A stretch of 60,504 nucleotides of DNA from an uncultured Bradyrhizobium sp. (GCF_947648125.1 NZ_CANSMR010000037.1:1-60504), one strand, 5' to 3'. Counted from the first letter of the stretch, positions 1 through 11,399 are shown. The notes: generated by a model from the letters alone, not told the origin. Made by a program: numbers and translations.

Positions 1-50
1 TCAAGGCCAAGACCGAGGCGGAATTCCGCGTCGCGCTGACGAACACCTGA
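1..50 (+). CDS. 3' end of an unidentified protein (partial)
   Basis: The reading frame that starts at base 3 gives the last 15 residues, KAKTEAEFRVALTNT, followed by TGA at 48-50. The rest of the gene lies outside the window, so the product cannot be named. The stop is one base before the ATG of the next gene (TGAGATG), so the two are probably in one transcript and may be translationally coupled. Too little is visible for a family assignment. Confidence 0.5.
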   Translation, partial: KAKTEAEFRVALTNT

Positions 51-51
51 G

Positions 52-768
52 ATGTTGGGTGCGGGACGATCCTCGATCCGTCCCGCACGATCCGACGACG
101 CCGGCTTCATCGCCCGCATCGTGCTGGCCGCGCAGCGTGGTCCGTTGCCGCGCGGCTGGTTCGACATCGCGCTCGACCGGCCGGAAGAGGAGTGCCTCGC
201 GTTCATGGCGCGGCTCGCCGTGGCGCGCGTGCGCTCATGGTACCATGTCGCCCATTTCCTGATCGCTGAGGTCGACGGTGTGCCGGCTGCCGCGCTGTGC
301 GCCATGCCCGCTTCCGGAACGGTCGTGGCGGCACGCGCGGCGATCGAGGAGGTCGCGGCCGAGACCGGTGCGGATGCCGACGGCATCGTCGCGCGCGGCG
401 GCTATGCCCGCAATTGCTGGGTTCAGGGCGGCGAGGGCGACTGGCTGATCGAGCACGTCGCAAACCTGGGATCCTATCGCGGCGGCGGTCTGGTGCAGGC
501 CCTGATCGGCCGCGCGCTCGCCGACGGCAAGGCTGCCGGCTATTCGCGGGCATCGATCTCGTTCGTGATCGGCAACCACGCGGCCGAGCGCTGCTACGCC
601 AAGGCCGGCTTTGCCTTCGCCGAGGAGAAGCGCGACGCGGCATTCGAAGCGCTGACCGGCGCGCCGGGTTTTCGCCGATTTGCGCGGGAGATGCGAGGGA
701 GAGGCGAGGCCACATACACCGCTGTCGTCCCTGCGCAAGCAGGGACCCGTACTCCGCGGCTTGTGTAG
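52..768 (+). CDS. GNAT family N-acetyltransferase with repeat-derived C-terminus
   Basis: A 238-residue protein of the GCN5-related N-acetyltransferase fold, expected to move an acetyl group from acetyl-CoA to an amine; the substrate is unknown. The N-terminus (SIRPARSDDAGFIARIV) is the usual beta1-alpha1 start. The acetyl-CoA loop region is around YRGGGLVQALIGRAL (about residues 142-157), followed by NHAAERCYAKAGF, the typical last helix and strand. It starts one base after the stop of the upstream gene. The last 20 or so residues (from about VVPAQAGT) are encoded by a dispersed palindromic repeat, so the ancestral stop was probably earlier. The GNAT assignment is firm, the substrate is not inferable. 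Confidence 0.85.
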   Translation: MLGAGRSSIRPARSDDAGFIARIVLAAQRGPLPRGWFDIALDRPEEECLAFMARLAVARVRSWYHVAHFLIAEVDGVPAAALCAMPASGTVVAARAAIEEVAAETGADADGIVARGGYARNCWVQGGEGDWLIEHVANLGSYRGGGLVQALIGRALADGKAAGYSRASISFVIGNHAAERCYAKAGFAFAEEKRDAAFEALTGAPGFRRFAREMRGRGEATYTAVVPAQAGTRTPRLV

Positions 769-846
769 TGGAGGGGGACTCGTCGTCCCAGCATCGCGTA
801 ACAATCAGCATTGGTGGTTATGGGTCCCTGCTTGCGCAGGGACGAC
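725..846 (+). repeat. Dispersed palindromic repeat, family A (TCGTCCCTGC... type)
   Basis: Inverted arms TCGTCCCTGCGCAAGCAGGG (725-744) and a mirrored copy ending with GCAGGGACGA (about 837-846) flank a variable middle. Each arm is itself a small hairpin. Related copies lie at 19327-19495 and 36437-36569. This copy overlaps the 3' end of the preceding acetyltransferase gene. Confidence 0.8.
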
Positions 847-900
847 GATGAAGATGGTCTCGCGCGATACGACGCATCATCATTGCGTATTTCACCTCGG

Positions 901-1004
901 TGTCATCGCCCGGAAAGCGGGCGATCCAGTATTCCAGAGACGCCGGTGCTTGAATCGAGAAGTCGCGGCGTACTGGATCGCCCGGTCGAGCCCGGCGATA
1001 ACAG
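901..1004 (+). repeat. Dispersed palindromic repeat, family D (TCATCGCCCGG type)
   Basis: TGTCATCGCCCGGAAAGCGG at 901 and GGATCGCCCGG...GGCGATAACAG ending near 1004 are near-mirror arms, each containing its own short hairpin. The centre holds the conserved stretch around ATTCCAGAGACGCCGG. Only one copy is in this window. The pattern is typical of bradyrhizobial intergenic repeats, but I cannot run a search to confirm this. Confidence 0.65.
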
Positions 1005-1088
1005 TGTGAGTGGGGACGCAGCTTCGCATTCTCGCGACATGATTGCCCGAGCTTTGCATTTCGTTCCGCCCTCTTTCTTGAAGAGGGC

Positions 1089-1191
1089 GCAGGGAAAGCC
1101 GGGTGCCGATCGCACCCATGGGTCCCGCGTAATAAAAAACGCGGGAGGTAGGACCACAGGTGTAACCGGAAACTACCCGGCTTTCCCTGCG
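1089..1191 (+). repeat. Long inverted repeat (17-bp perfect arms)
   Basis: CGCAGGGAAAGCCGGGT at 1089-1105 is the exact reverse complement of the sequence at 1175-1191. The 69-bp centre includes a second, smaller hairpin (CCCGCGT...ACGCGGG). An open frame of 192 codons crosses this stretch, but it has no ribosome-binding site or domain and is best read as chance coding in repeat DNA. Confidence 0.7.
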
Positions 1192-1870
1192 CGATGGGTT
1201 ACGGCTTACTTCGTGCTCTCCCCGGCGAGACTGGGCTTGTTTGTCACCGTCTCCGCAAAAACGCTTTCGCGTTTTGCGAAAAGACACCTGCCGCTAGGGC
1301 GTCAGGACCACACGACTTCGCCGTCCGCTTCACATGCTTTCGTCTCTGGCATGATCCGCGTCCACCGCATCTCACCGCAACACCCGTGACGATGCGCAAG
1401 CGCCCCTCGATCGGGTGAGACGCGCAGACCATACATCGAGTTGCCATTCCGATAAACCGAAATATTTTGATTGCGTGGGCTTGACAGGTTTTGCTGCGTT
1501 GCCCGTCGGGCTGTTTTGTCGCATGCAGGGCGTCGACCTCTGCATGGTGGCGTGCACGCGCCGCTCTGTGATGACGCTCACATCGCCAGCCGGGCGCGCA
1601 GCTTGCGGCACAATCCATACGTCGTCTGCGTGTCGCATGAGTCCAAACGCGTGTCGCGTCAGGCCAAGCGTCCAGACACAAGTTGTGCTGACTGAAGGCG
1701 TTTTGGCATTTCGTTGCGCGCTCCTGGATTCGTGTCGCGCCAGCACTACAGGCCAACAAAAACAAAATCGGGATCGAAGTAGGACCCGGCTGCGGCAAAT
1801 GATCTCAAGACACTCCGCACCTCGCAGCCGTCTTTTGCCCCCGATTGTCTCCATCATCGAGGATTGATCC
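1192..1870. other. Non-coding stretch before the VWA gene
   Basis: About 680 bases without a gene that I can support. A lower-GC patch near 1440-1475 (AAATATTTTGATTG) could include promoter elements. Short open frames on both strands lack start signals and recognisable domains. Some of it may be degenerate repeat DNA continuing from the inverted repeat at 1089-1191. Confidence 0.4.
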
Positions 1871-3601
1871 GTGATTCAAATTTTTCGCCGCTCGTTCGTT
1901 GCCGGCCTGCTGTCGCTTGGCCTGGCGTTGCTGTCACTCCATGGCGCGCAGGCGCAAGCGCAAGCGCAAGCTCAAGCTCAAGCTCAAGCTCAAGCGCAGG
2001 GGACCGACACCATTCTCGTGCTCGATGCATCCGGCTCGATGTGGGGCCTGGTCGACGGGCAGAGCAAGATCTCCGCTGCGCGGCAGGCGGTCGATGCCAT
2101 CCTGTCGAAATGGAATCCCGCCGATCGTCTCGGCGTGATGGTCTATGGCCATCGCTCGAAGGGTGACTGCAAGGACATTGAGCTGATGGTGCCGGTCAGC
2201 AAGTTCGATCCGGCGAGGATAAAGGCCGCGATCGACGGCATCAACCCGAAGGGCAAGACGCCGATCTCGGATTCGCTCCGTGCTGCCGCCGAGGCGCTGC
2301 ACTCGACCGAGAACAAGGCCAACGTGATCCTGGTCTCCGACGGGATCGAGACCTGCGCGCCGGATCCGTGCGCGGCCGCGGCCGAGCTGAAGAAGGCCGG
2401 CATCGGCTTCACCGCGCACGTGATTGGACTCGACGTCGCCGATCCCGCAGCGAAGAGCCAGCTGCAATGCATCGCGCGCGCGACCGGCGGCGTCTATCTC
2501 GATGCCGGCAACGCCGCGAGCCTGACCGGCGCACTGACCAAGGCGGTGGCGGCGACGCAAGGCACCAAGGTCGCCAGCGAGGCACCGCCGAAGCCGGCGG
2601 CCGCCGATCCCTATCTCGGCAAGAACCTCCGCGGCGTGGCACGGCTCGCCGAAGGGCTCGATCCGATCAGTGACGAGGACGTCAACTGGGGCGTCTACAA
2701 GCGCGCCGGAGGCGAGAAGGGTGAGCACGTCAACACCTTCTACGGTGCGCCGTTCGCCGACAACATCGCACCCGGCGATTACATCGTGGAAGTGAGCTAC
2801 CGGCAGCTCAAGCGCGAGTTTCCGCTCAAGGTCGAGAACGGCAAGCCAGCCGCGCTCGACGTCATCCTCGATGCCGGCTACGTCACCAGCGAGGGCTCGG
2901 TGGCCGGCGGCGCGGGCAAGGTCGACGACGTGGTCTGGCAGGTCTCCGACAAGGGCGGCAGACTGATCGCGCAGGAATACGACGCGGTGCCGCGCTTCGT
3001 GCTCGCCGCAGGCAATTATACGCTGACCCTGACCAAGGGGCAGTCGAAGACCAGCAAGCCGTTCGTGGTCGCCGCGGGCGACTCCAGCAACGTCCAGCTC
3101 ACGCTCGACGTCGGCAAGCTGATCGTCACCACCACCTATGCCGAGGGCGGCCCGAAGGTCGAGAAGGACCTCGTGGTTGCCGTGCATCAGCCGGCGAAGG
3201 CCGACGGTGACGAGGGCGAGAAGGTCGCGCAGGAATACGACGCCGAATCGAAGTTCGATCTGCCCGGCGGCAGCTACGAGGTGATGGTGACGGTCGGCGA
3301 GGCCAAGGGTACGGCGCGCGCGGAGGTGAAGTCCGGCGCGCCGACCCGGATCACCGTCAACCTCAATGCCGGTGTGGTCGGGATCAAGGCCGACGGCGCC
3401 CAGGAGATCGACATCTACGGCGCCGAGCGCGATATCAATGACGAGCGCAAGCGCGTCTCGGTGAGCTATGAGGCGACCACCAACGTTGCGCTCAGCGCCG
3501 GCGACTACGTCGCGGTCGCCACCTATGCCGACGGCCAGAAAGCGGAAAAGCCGTTCTCGATCGCCGCCGGCAAGCGCCAGACGCTGGAGATCAAGCAGTA
3601 G
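1871..3601 (+). CDS. Secreted von Willebrand factor A domain protein with C-terminal beta-repeats
   Basis: A 576-residue exported protein. It starts at GTG 1871, with GAGG eight bases upstream. Residues 1-29 form a signal peptide, and residues 26-43 are nine Ala-Gln repeats from a 6-bp DNA repeat. The VWA domain (about 46-230) has the MIDAS metal site DASGSMW at 52-58, with a Ser/Thr (TPISDS) and an Asp (LVSDGIET) loop further on, so metal-dependent ligand binding is expected. Residues about 250-576 are four to five similar beta-rich modules, of the kind seen in carboxypeptidase-regulatory or PEGA-like repeats (GNYTLTL, GSYEVMV, GDYVAVATY). It stands alone. A role in periplasmic or surface adhesion or assembly is inferred only. 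Confidence 0.85.
   Translation: MIQIFRRSFVAGLLSLGLALLSLHGAQAQAQAQAQAQAQAQAQGTDTILVLDASGSMWGLVDGQSKISAARQAVDAILSKWNPADRLGVMVYGHRSKGDCKDIELMVPVSKFDPARIKAAIDGINPKGKTPISDSLRAAAEALHSTENKANVILVSDGIETCAPDPCAAAAELKKAGIGFTAHVIGLDVADPAAKSQLQCIARATGGVYLDAGNAASLTGALTKAVAATQGTKVASEAPPKPAAADPYLGKNLRGVARLAEGLDPISDEDVNWGVYKRAGGEKGEHVNTFYGAPFADNIAPGDYIVEVSYRQLKREFPLKVENGKPAALDVILDAGYVTSEGSVAGGAGKVDDVVWQVSDKGGRLIAQEYDAVPRFVLAAGNYTLTLTKGQSKTSKPFVVAAGDSSNVQLTLDVGKLIVTTTYAEGGPKVEKDLVVAVHQPAKADGDEGEKVAQEYDAESKFDLPGGSYEVMVTVGEAKGTARAEVKSGAPTRITVNLNAGVVGIKADGAQEIDIYGAERDINDERKRVSVSYEATTNVALSAGDYVAVATYADGQKAEKPFSIAAGKRQTLEIKQ
1946..1999 (+). repeat. Nine-copy hexanucleotide tandem repeat (GCNCAA)
   Basis: Nine units of GCGCAA, GCTCAA or GCGCAG in frame encode nine Ala-Gln pairs at the signal-peptide cleavage region of the VWA protein. 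As the unit is six bases long, copy-number change would lengthen or shorten the linker without shifting the frame. Confidence 0.95.
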
Positions 3602-3630
3602 TTAGGACAACCTAGCGACGGAACGACTGC

Positions 3631-3746
3631 ACCTCTCCCGCTTGCGGGGGAGGTCGGCGCGTAGCGCCGGGTGGGGGCTCTCTCCACGATATGATTCGCG
3701 GAGAGAGCCCCCACCCCGACCCTCCCCCGCAAGCGGGAGAGGGAGC
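3631..3746 (+). repeat. Dispersed palindromic repeat, family B (CCTCTCCCGCTTGCGGGGGAGG)
   Basis: The left arm CCTCTCCCGCTTGCGGGGG and right arm CCCCCGCAAGCGGGAGAGG are mirror images around GAGAGCCCCCACC/GGTGGGGGCTCTC. The whole unit folds back on itself. A second full copy is at 39798-39913, and related pieces are at 51050-51250, 52018-52203 and 60425-60504. It sits between the convergent VWA and kinase genes and may act as a two-way terminator. Confidence 0.85.
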
Positions 3747-3800
3747 CCTTCGGCCGGTGGTCGCCTTGCGTGCGCTACACGCGCGCCTCGCTCTCGCGAA

Positions 3801-7721
<3,921 letters not shown>

Positions 7722-8081
7722 GCAAGATTTGACCGCATGGTTTGGCTTCTTCCTTAGCTTTGCCGGAGCGCCGGCGGCCGCAGGACGACAGCCTTAACAG
7801 AAGGTTAGTATCGCAACTGGGGGGCGGCAGGTCCATGTCCGCGGCCAGGGTGCCCCGGCTTAAGCCGGGATAACGTTAACTTGGTTGAACGATCCACAGC
7901 CGTTTGACGTTGTCGGGCGGAGAAAGGCGGCTGCGACAGTGTGTTGCGGAACCAGGGCGGCGCCGCGTCACACCTGCGATTGCAGTGCCACGATATAGCG
8001 TTCCGTCTATTCTACCTTGTATTCTATCTTGGGCACGCTGGGCCTACCGGCGGGCCGATCACCAAGCGAGGGAGAGCGACC
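7722..8081. other. Divergent intergenic region between kinase and phasin
   Basis: It holds a near-CtrA box at 7794-7808 and a 12-bp tandem direct repeat (TATTCTACCTTG at 8008-8019, TATTCTATCTTG at 8020-8031) that ends 50 bases before the phasin start. I see no gene. Promoters for both flanking genes must lie here. Confidence 0.6.
7794..7808 (-). promoter_or_regulatory. Candidate CtrA-binding site (TTAA-N7-TTAG)
   Basis: TTAACAGAAGGTTAG differs by one base from the CtrA consensus TTAA-N7-TTAA. It is 73-87 bases upstream of the GTG start of the PdhS-like kinase. As this kinase class feeds the CtrA pathway, a feedback site is plausible, but a one-mismatch 8-base pattern also occurs by chance. 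Confidence 0.4.
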
Positions 8082-8480
8082 ATGAGCGACAACGGGCGTG
8101 ACCATTTCGAGATTCCCAAGTTCGAGATTCCCAAGGACATGCGCTCGATGGCGGAAGCGAGCTTCGATCAGGCGCGCAAGGCCTTTGAGCAATTCGTGAC
8201 CAACGCGCGGGACACCGCCGGCAAGATCGAGGAGCGCAACGCCACGGTGCGCGCCGGCGCCAAGGAGCTGTCCGCCAAGGCGCTCGGCTACGCGGAAAAG
8301 AACGTGCAGTCGTCGCTCGACTACGCCCAGTCGCTGCTCAAGGCCAAGGACCTCACCGAGGTGATGCGGCTGCACAGCGAATATGTGCAGGGCCAGATGC
8401 GCTCGCTCGCCGAGCAGGCCAGCGAAATGGGCCAGGCCGTCAGCCGTGCCGCGATGGATGCGGTCAAGCCCAAGAGCTAA
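8082..8480 (+). CDS. Phasin family protein
   Basis: A 132-residue polyhydroxyalkanoate-granule surface protein. The start chosen is ATG 8082 with GGGAGAG just upstream; the longer open frame upstream is not protein-like. After a short N-terminus with the repeated motif FEIPKFEIPK, the protein is one long amphipathic alpha-helical region (about 25-125) rich in Ala, Lys, Glu and Gln and without Cys, as in the phasin_2 family (ARKAFEQFVTNARDTAG; SSLDYAQSLLKAKDLTEVM). A second phasin gene follows 263 bases downstream on the same strand. Phasins coat granules and limit their size. The repeated FEIPK segment is unusual and may be a short binding element. Confidence 0.9.
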   Translation: MSDNGRDHFEIPKFEIPKDMRSMAEASFDQARKAFEQFVTNARDTAGKIEERNATVRAGAKELSAKALGYAEKNVQSSLDYAQSLLKAKDLTEVMRLHSEYVQGQMRSLAEQASEMGQAVSRAAMDAVKPKS

Positions 8481-8540
8481 CGAAGAGCTCACGGAGTGTG
8501 GCAGGCCCGACCCCGGTCGGGCGCGGTAATCCCATATTCC

Positions 8541-8559
8541 GCCACATAAAAAATGTGGC
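8541..8559 (+). terminator. Short hairpin between the two phasin genes
   Basis: GCCACAT AAAAA ATGTGGC is a perfect 7-bp stem with an A5 loop, 60 bases after the stop of the first phasin. There is no T-run after it, so intrinsic termination is doubtful. It could also be an operator or an mRNA-end stabiliser. Confidence 0.35.
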
Positions 8560-8588
8560 GTTGCACGCGATCGTACGTTGCGTTGCAC
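8558..8588 (+). promoter_or_regulatory. GCGTTGCAC direct repeats upstream of the second phasin
   Basis: GCGTTGCAC occurs at 8558-8566 and 8580-8588. The starts are 22 bases apart (two helical turns), just before a TTGACA hexamer at 8593-8598. This spacing fits a regulator bound twice on one face of the DNA at the second phasin promoter. The regulator is unknown. Confidence 0.4.
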
Positions 8589-8743
8589 AAAATTGACATG
8601 ATATGGGTGTTTATTAGGCGCGCCCGACGAAGGGCACTCCCGTGAATCAAGGCAGCGTGATCCATTTCAACGTTCCCGGCCCTTGTGTCTCCGGGACGTC
8701 CGCAATGGTCACATCTACTCACCCGTTGCGAAGGATTACACGT

Positions 8744-9181
8744 ATGACCAACCCGTCCGATCCGTTCTCCGCCTCGATCATCCCGTTCGAAGTTCCCGAG
8801 CAGGTGCGTGCGTTCGCCGAAAAGGGCGTGCTGCAGGCCCGCGACAGCTACGCCAAGTTCAAGGATGCTGCCGAGACCCACAATTCGACCGTCGAGGCCG
8901 TGTTCACCTCGATGAACAAGGGCGCCACCGCGTATTCGGCCAAGCTGATCGAGTTCTTCAAGGCCAACACCACCTCGTCGCTCGACTTCGCCCAGGAGCT
9001 GTTCAGCGTGAAGTCGCCGACCGAAGCGGTCGAGCTGTGGACCTCGCACGCCCGCAAGCAGTTCGAGACCTACACCGCGCAGGCCAAGGAATTGGCCGAG
9101 CTCGGCCAGAAGGTCGCGAGCGAGACCGCCGAGCCGATCAAGGCCAGCGCCTCGAAGTTCTACCAGCAGCCGGCCGCCTGA
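8744..9181 (+). CDS. Phasin family protein
   Basis: A 145-residue second phasin. ATG 8744 is preferred because AAGGA lies eight bases upstream and the protein then begins MTNPSDPFSASIIPFEVPEQ. The body is a continuous amphipathic helix region, with TSSLDFAQELFSVKSPTEAVEL matching the central phasin signature in the neighbouring phasin (SSLDYAQSLL). The FEVPEQ start parallels the FEIPK start of the first copy, so the two are likely an old tandem duplication. It binds polyhydroxyalkanoate granules. A strong intrinsic terminator follows 24 bases after the stop. Confidence 0.92.
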   Translation: MTNPSDPFSASIIPFEVPEQVRAFAEKGVLQARDSYAKFKDAAETHNSTVEAVFTSMNKGATAYSAKLIEFFKANTTSSLDFAQELFSVKSPTEAVELWTSHARKQFETYTAQAKELAELGQKVASETAEPIKASASKFYQQPAA

Positions 9182-9204
9182 TCTCGGCCTGCATGAGATA
9201 GCGG

Positions 9205-9236
9205 AAGGCCCGGGCCGAAGCGGTCCGGGCCTTTTT
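9205..9236 (+). terminator. Rho-independent terminator after the phasins
   Basis: AAGGCCCGGGCC, loop GAAGC, GGTCCGGGCCTT, then TTT. This is a 12-bp stem with one G-T pair, 24 bases after the stop. Confidence 0.85.
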
Positions 9237-9368
9237 GCTGGACGGGGGCCGTGGATTGGCCCGAGATAAGAGCGGAAATCAGCGCGTTACGGCCTTGCCA
9301 AAGGCGGGCGTTGCACCTAGTTTCCGCCGAAATCGCCGCCCCCTTTTTGCGGGGCCGTGCGTCAGGAT

Positions 9369-9445
9369 GCAGTTGTAGCTCAGTTGGTTAGAGCGCCTGT
9401 CTGTGGAACAGGAGGTCGGTGGTTCGAGCCCACCCAACTGTACCA
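9369..9445 (+). tRNA. tRNA-His (GTG anticodon), CCA encoded
   Basis: A full cloverleaf: acceptor GCAGTTG/CAACTGT, D-arm TAGCTCAGTTGGTTAGAGC, anticodon stem CCTGT/ACAGG with loop CTGTGGA (anticodon GTG), variable AGGTC, T-arm GGTGGTTCGAGCCCACC, discriminator A and CCA at 9443-9445. The base before position 1 is T and the discriminator is A. The near-universal extra G at -1 and C73 of tRNA-His are therefore absent from the gene, as reported for one alphaproteobacterial clade. The first acceptor pair is G-T. Confidence 0.97.
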
Positions 9446-9617
9446 TCCACATGATCACCCACCGTGACATCGGAAGTTCAGGCCATCGCAAGATCGCTTG
9501 CCGTCTCCTTGATCGCCGTGGGCGTGTCATCTCGCCCGCTTGCACTTCTGCGTGCCTTCACCCACACTCCGCGAAACGACGCCTTAACGACGCCTAGTGA
9601 CACCTTTGGGGGGATGC

Positions 9618-9938
9618 ATGGGGACCGCCGGTTCAAGGAGTTTTTCGTTTGCGTTGATATCAGGGATCGCCTTTGCCGCGCTGCTGCTGCCGGGCCGAGG
9701 CGAGGCTTACACGCCCGACCAGCAGCAGGCCTGTACGCCGGATGCGTTCCGGCTTTGTGGCCCCGAGATTCCCGATGTCGATCGCATCACGGCCTGCATG
9801 ATCAGGAACAGGGCACAGCTGTCGCCGGCCTGCCGCGTGTTCTTCCGCGCAGATCCCGAGCCGCGTGAGGCGAGCGAGCGGCGGCCTGCCAAGCGGAAGG
9901 TCTCCAAGTCGCACAAGGCGAAGAAGTCCACCCACTGA
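9618..9938 (+). CDS. Small secreted cysteine-rich protein
   Basis: A 106-residue protein. ATG 9618 is chosen because a G-run (GGGGGG) lies just upstream; GTG 9597 is possible. Residues 1 to about 31 form a signal peptide (FALISGIAFAALLLPG). The mature part has the pattern ACTPDAFRLC, IPDVDRITAC, LSPACRVFF: four regularly spaced Cys that resemble the Cys-rich repeat of eukaryotic Golgi/FGF-receptor proteins and of many small rhizobial proteins. A basic Lys-rich tail follows. Function unknown. It lies downstream of tRNA-His, with its own upstream space of about 170 bases. Confidence 0.75.
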   Translation: MGTAGSRSFSFALISGIAFAALLLPGRGEAYTPDQQQACTPDAFRLCGPEIPDVDRITACMIRNRAQLSPACRVFFRADPEPREASERRPAKRKVSKSHKAKKSTH

Positions 9939-10167
9939 TGTCGGCCCATCGATCTGCTTCCCATCGCGCGCACGCGAGAGCCGCGAGCCCGGCGCGTTGT
10001 CTTGACGCGAACCGGTGTGGCTTCGCGCGCAGGATCATGCGGCGGCGATTTCAAGATCGTCATGCGCGACAGACTGACGCCTTGTGACGCTGTCACGCAG
10101 CATCATCTCTGGGGCTTGAGTTGTTTTGCAGAATCCGTTGCGCGATGGAACGGATGGAGTGAGGCGC

Positions 10168-10485
10168 GTGAGCGAATACGACAAGCAAGAGATCGATCGG
10201 CACTTCGCCTGGTTCGAAGCCAGGCTTCCGGAAGGGCCGGCGCGTTTCGTCGCGTGGCTACGCAAGCCGTCGTCGCGCTATGTGCGGATTCCGCTCGCGA
10301 TCCTCCTGATCATCGGCGGCATCTTCAGCTTCCTGCCGGTACTCGGACTCTGGATGCTGCCGCTCGGACTCCTTTTGTTCGCGCAGGACGTCCCGTTCTT
10401 GCAGAAACCGACGGCGCAATTGCTCGGCTGGATCGAGCGCAAGTGGATCGCGCGCCAGCGCGCCAAGACTGCCGAAAAACGCTAG
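10168..10485 (+). CDS. Small membrane protein, unknown function
   Basis: A 105-residue protein starting at GTG 10168, with GGAG about 12 bases upstream. A polar, acidic N-terminus (SEYDKQEIDRHFAWFEARLPE) is followed by a hydrophobic stretch at about residues 40-72 (IPLAILLIIGGIFSFLPVLG) that can form a helical hairpin or two short membrane helices. The C-terminus is positively charged (ERKWIARQRAKTAEKR). There are no catalytic motifs. Charge balance suggests a cytoplasmic C-terminus. It does not share an obvious operon with its neighbours. Confidence 0.7.
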   Translation: MSEYDKQEIDRHFAWFEARLPEGPARFVAWLRKPSSRYVRIPLAILLIIGGIFSFLPVLGLWMLPLGLLLFAQDVPFLQKPTAQLLGWIERKWIARQRAKTAEKR

Positions 10486-10611
10486 GGTGAGTCATATCAA
10501 ACGCTTAGCGCTTCCATTTTCAGTTGTGTCATAAGTTGAGTGTGACTCAAAAAGCAGAATGCACCGGTAATCTTGGCCGCTTTGCGGATTGCAAGAAGTT
10601 TCTTCTTTCGC

Positions 10612-10629
10612 GAATCAGCGTGCTGATTC
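10612..10629 (+). promoter_or_regulatory. Perfect 18-bp palindrome upstream of the ParA gene
   Basis: GAATCAGC GT GCTGATTC is a perfect dyad 36 bases before the parA-like ATG. It could be an operator for self-regulation of the ATPase. It does not match the TGTTTCACGTGAAACA parS consensus. Confidence 0.5.
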
Positions 10630-10665
10630 ATTTTCGCCTCCTGGGGTCAATCTGGAGGCCAACGT

Positions 10666-11346
10666 ATGAACGTGATTGTTTTCGCTTCGCGTAAGGGGGG
10701 CTCGGGAAAAAGTACCCTGGCTGCTCACCTCGCCGCGCAAGTGCACAAGGCAACGAAGCCCTGTCTGCTGATCGATGCCGATCCGCAGGGCTCGCTGACG
10801 CTCTGGCATAAATTGCGCGGCACCAACGAGCCGGCGATCAAGACGGCGGTGAACTCGGTCAGCGGGATCATTGCCCAGGCCAAGCGCGACGGTATCGAAT
10901 GGGTGTTCATCGACACGCCGCCGAATCTGTCGGCCGTGGTCGACGACTCCATCAAGAACGCCACGATGGTGATCATTCCGGCGCGGCCCGGCGTGTTCGA
11001 CGTCAACGCGGTGCAGGAAACGATTCAGACCTGCCGCTCGATGCGCAAGCCCTACGCCGTCGTGATCAACGGTGCGCCCGCGCAGCGTGATGGCGCCGAA
11101 AGCCGCATCGTCGCGATCGCGCGCGAGGCGCTGGCGAAATTCCGCGCACCGGTGTGGAGCGGCCAGATCACCAACCGTGCCGACCTTCTGATGGCGCTCG
11201 GTCAGGGTGAAGGCGCCCGCGAATATTATGCGGAAGGCCGCGCTGCTGCCGAGATCAATCGGCTGTGGGCCGCGATCGAACGTTCGATCAAGGCAATTCG
11301 CGGCACGGCGTCGGCGTCCGGCGCGATGCACAAGCAGGCGGCGTAA
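10666..11346 (+). CDS. Orphan ParA/MinD family ATPase
   Basis: A 226-residue P-loop ATPase of the ParA/MinD group. The deviant Walker A is KGGSGKST (residues 11-18), switch I is IDADPQGSL (39-47) and Walker B is VFIDTPPN (about 85-92). The start is supported by GGAGG nine bases upstream. Such ATPases form dynamic dimers on the nucleoid and position cargo: chromosomes, plasmids, chemoreceptor arrays or microcompartments. No parB-like partner is next to it, so it is not the chromosome-segregation copy. Cargo cannot be read from sequence; the two phasin genes 1.5 kb upstream make granule positioning a speculative option. A strong terminator follows and a palindrome precedes. Confidence 0.9.
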   Translation: MNVIVFASRKGGSGKSTLAAHLAAQVHKATKPCLLIDADPQGSLTLWHKLRGTNEPAIKTAVNSVSGIIAQAKRDGIEWVFIDTPPNLSAVVDDSIKNATMVIIPARPGVFDVNAVQETIQTCRSMRKPYAVVINGAPAQRDGAESRIVAIAREALAKFRAPVWSGQITNRADLLMALGQGEGAREYYAEGRAAAEINRLWAAIERSIKAIRGTASASGAMHKQAA

Positions 11347-11374
11347 CAACGCCGCTTTGGTTCGAACTGGAAAG

Positions 11375-11399
11375 AACGCGCGGCAGTCGCGCGTTTTTT
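11375..11399 (+). terminator. Rho-independent terminator after parA-like gene
   Basis: AACGCGCG, loop GCAGT, CGCGCGTT then TTTT: an 8-bp stem running into a six-T tract, 28 bases after the stop. Confidence 0.9.

Noticed and set aside
811-1389. 192-codon open frame in the region after the first GNAT
   Set aside because: It runs through two palindromic repeats and has no start site. Best read as repeat DNA.
3631-3746. CRISPR-like repeat pattern
   Set aside because: Repeats are palindromic, single at each site and not evenly spaced with unique spacers. No cas gene is present.
10612-10629. parS centromere site
   Set aside because: The palindrome does not match the known TGTTTCACGTGAAACA consensus and no parB is nearby.
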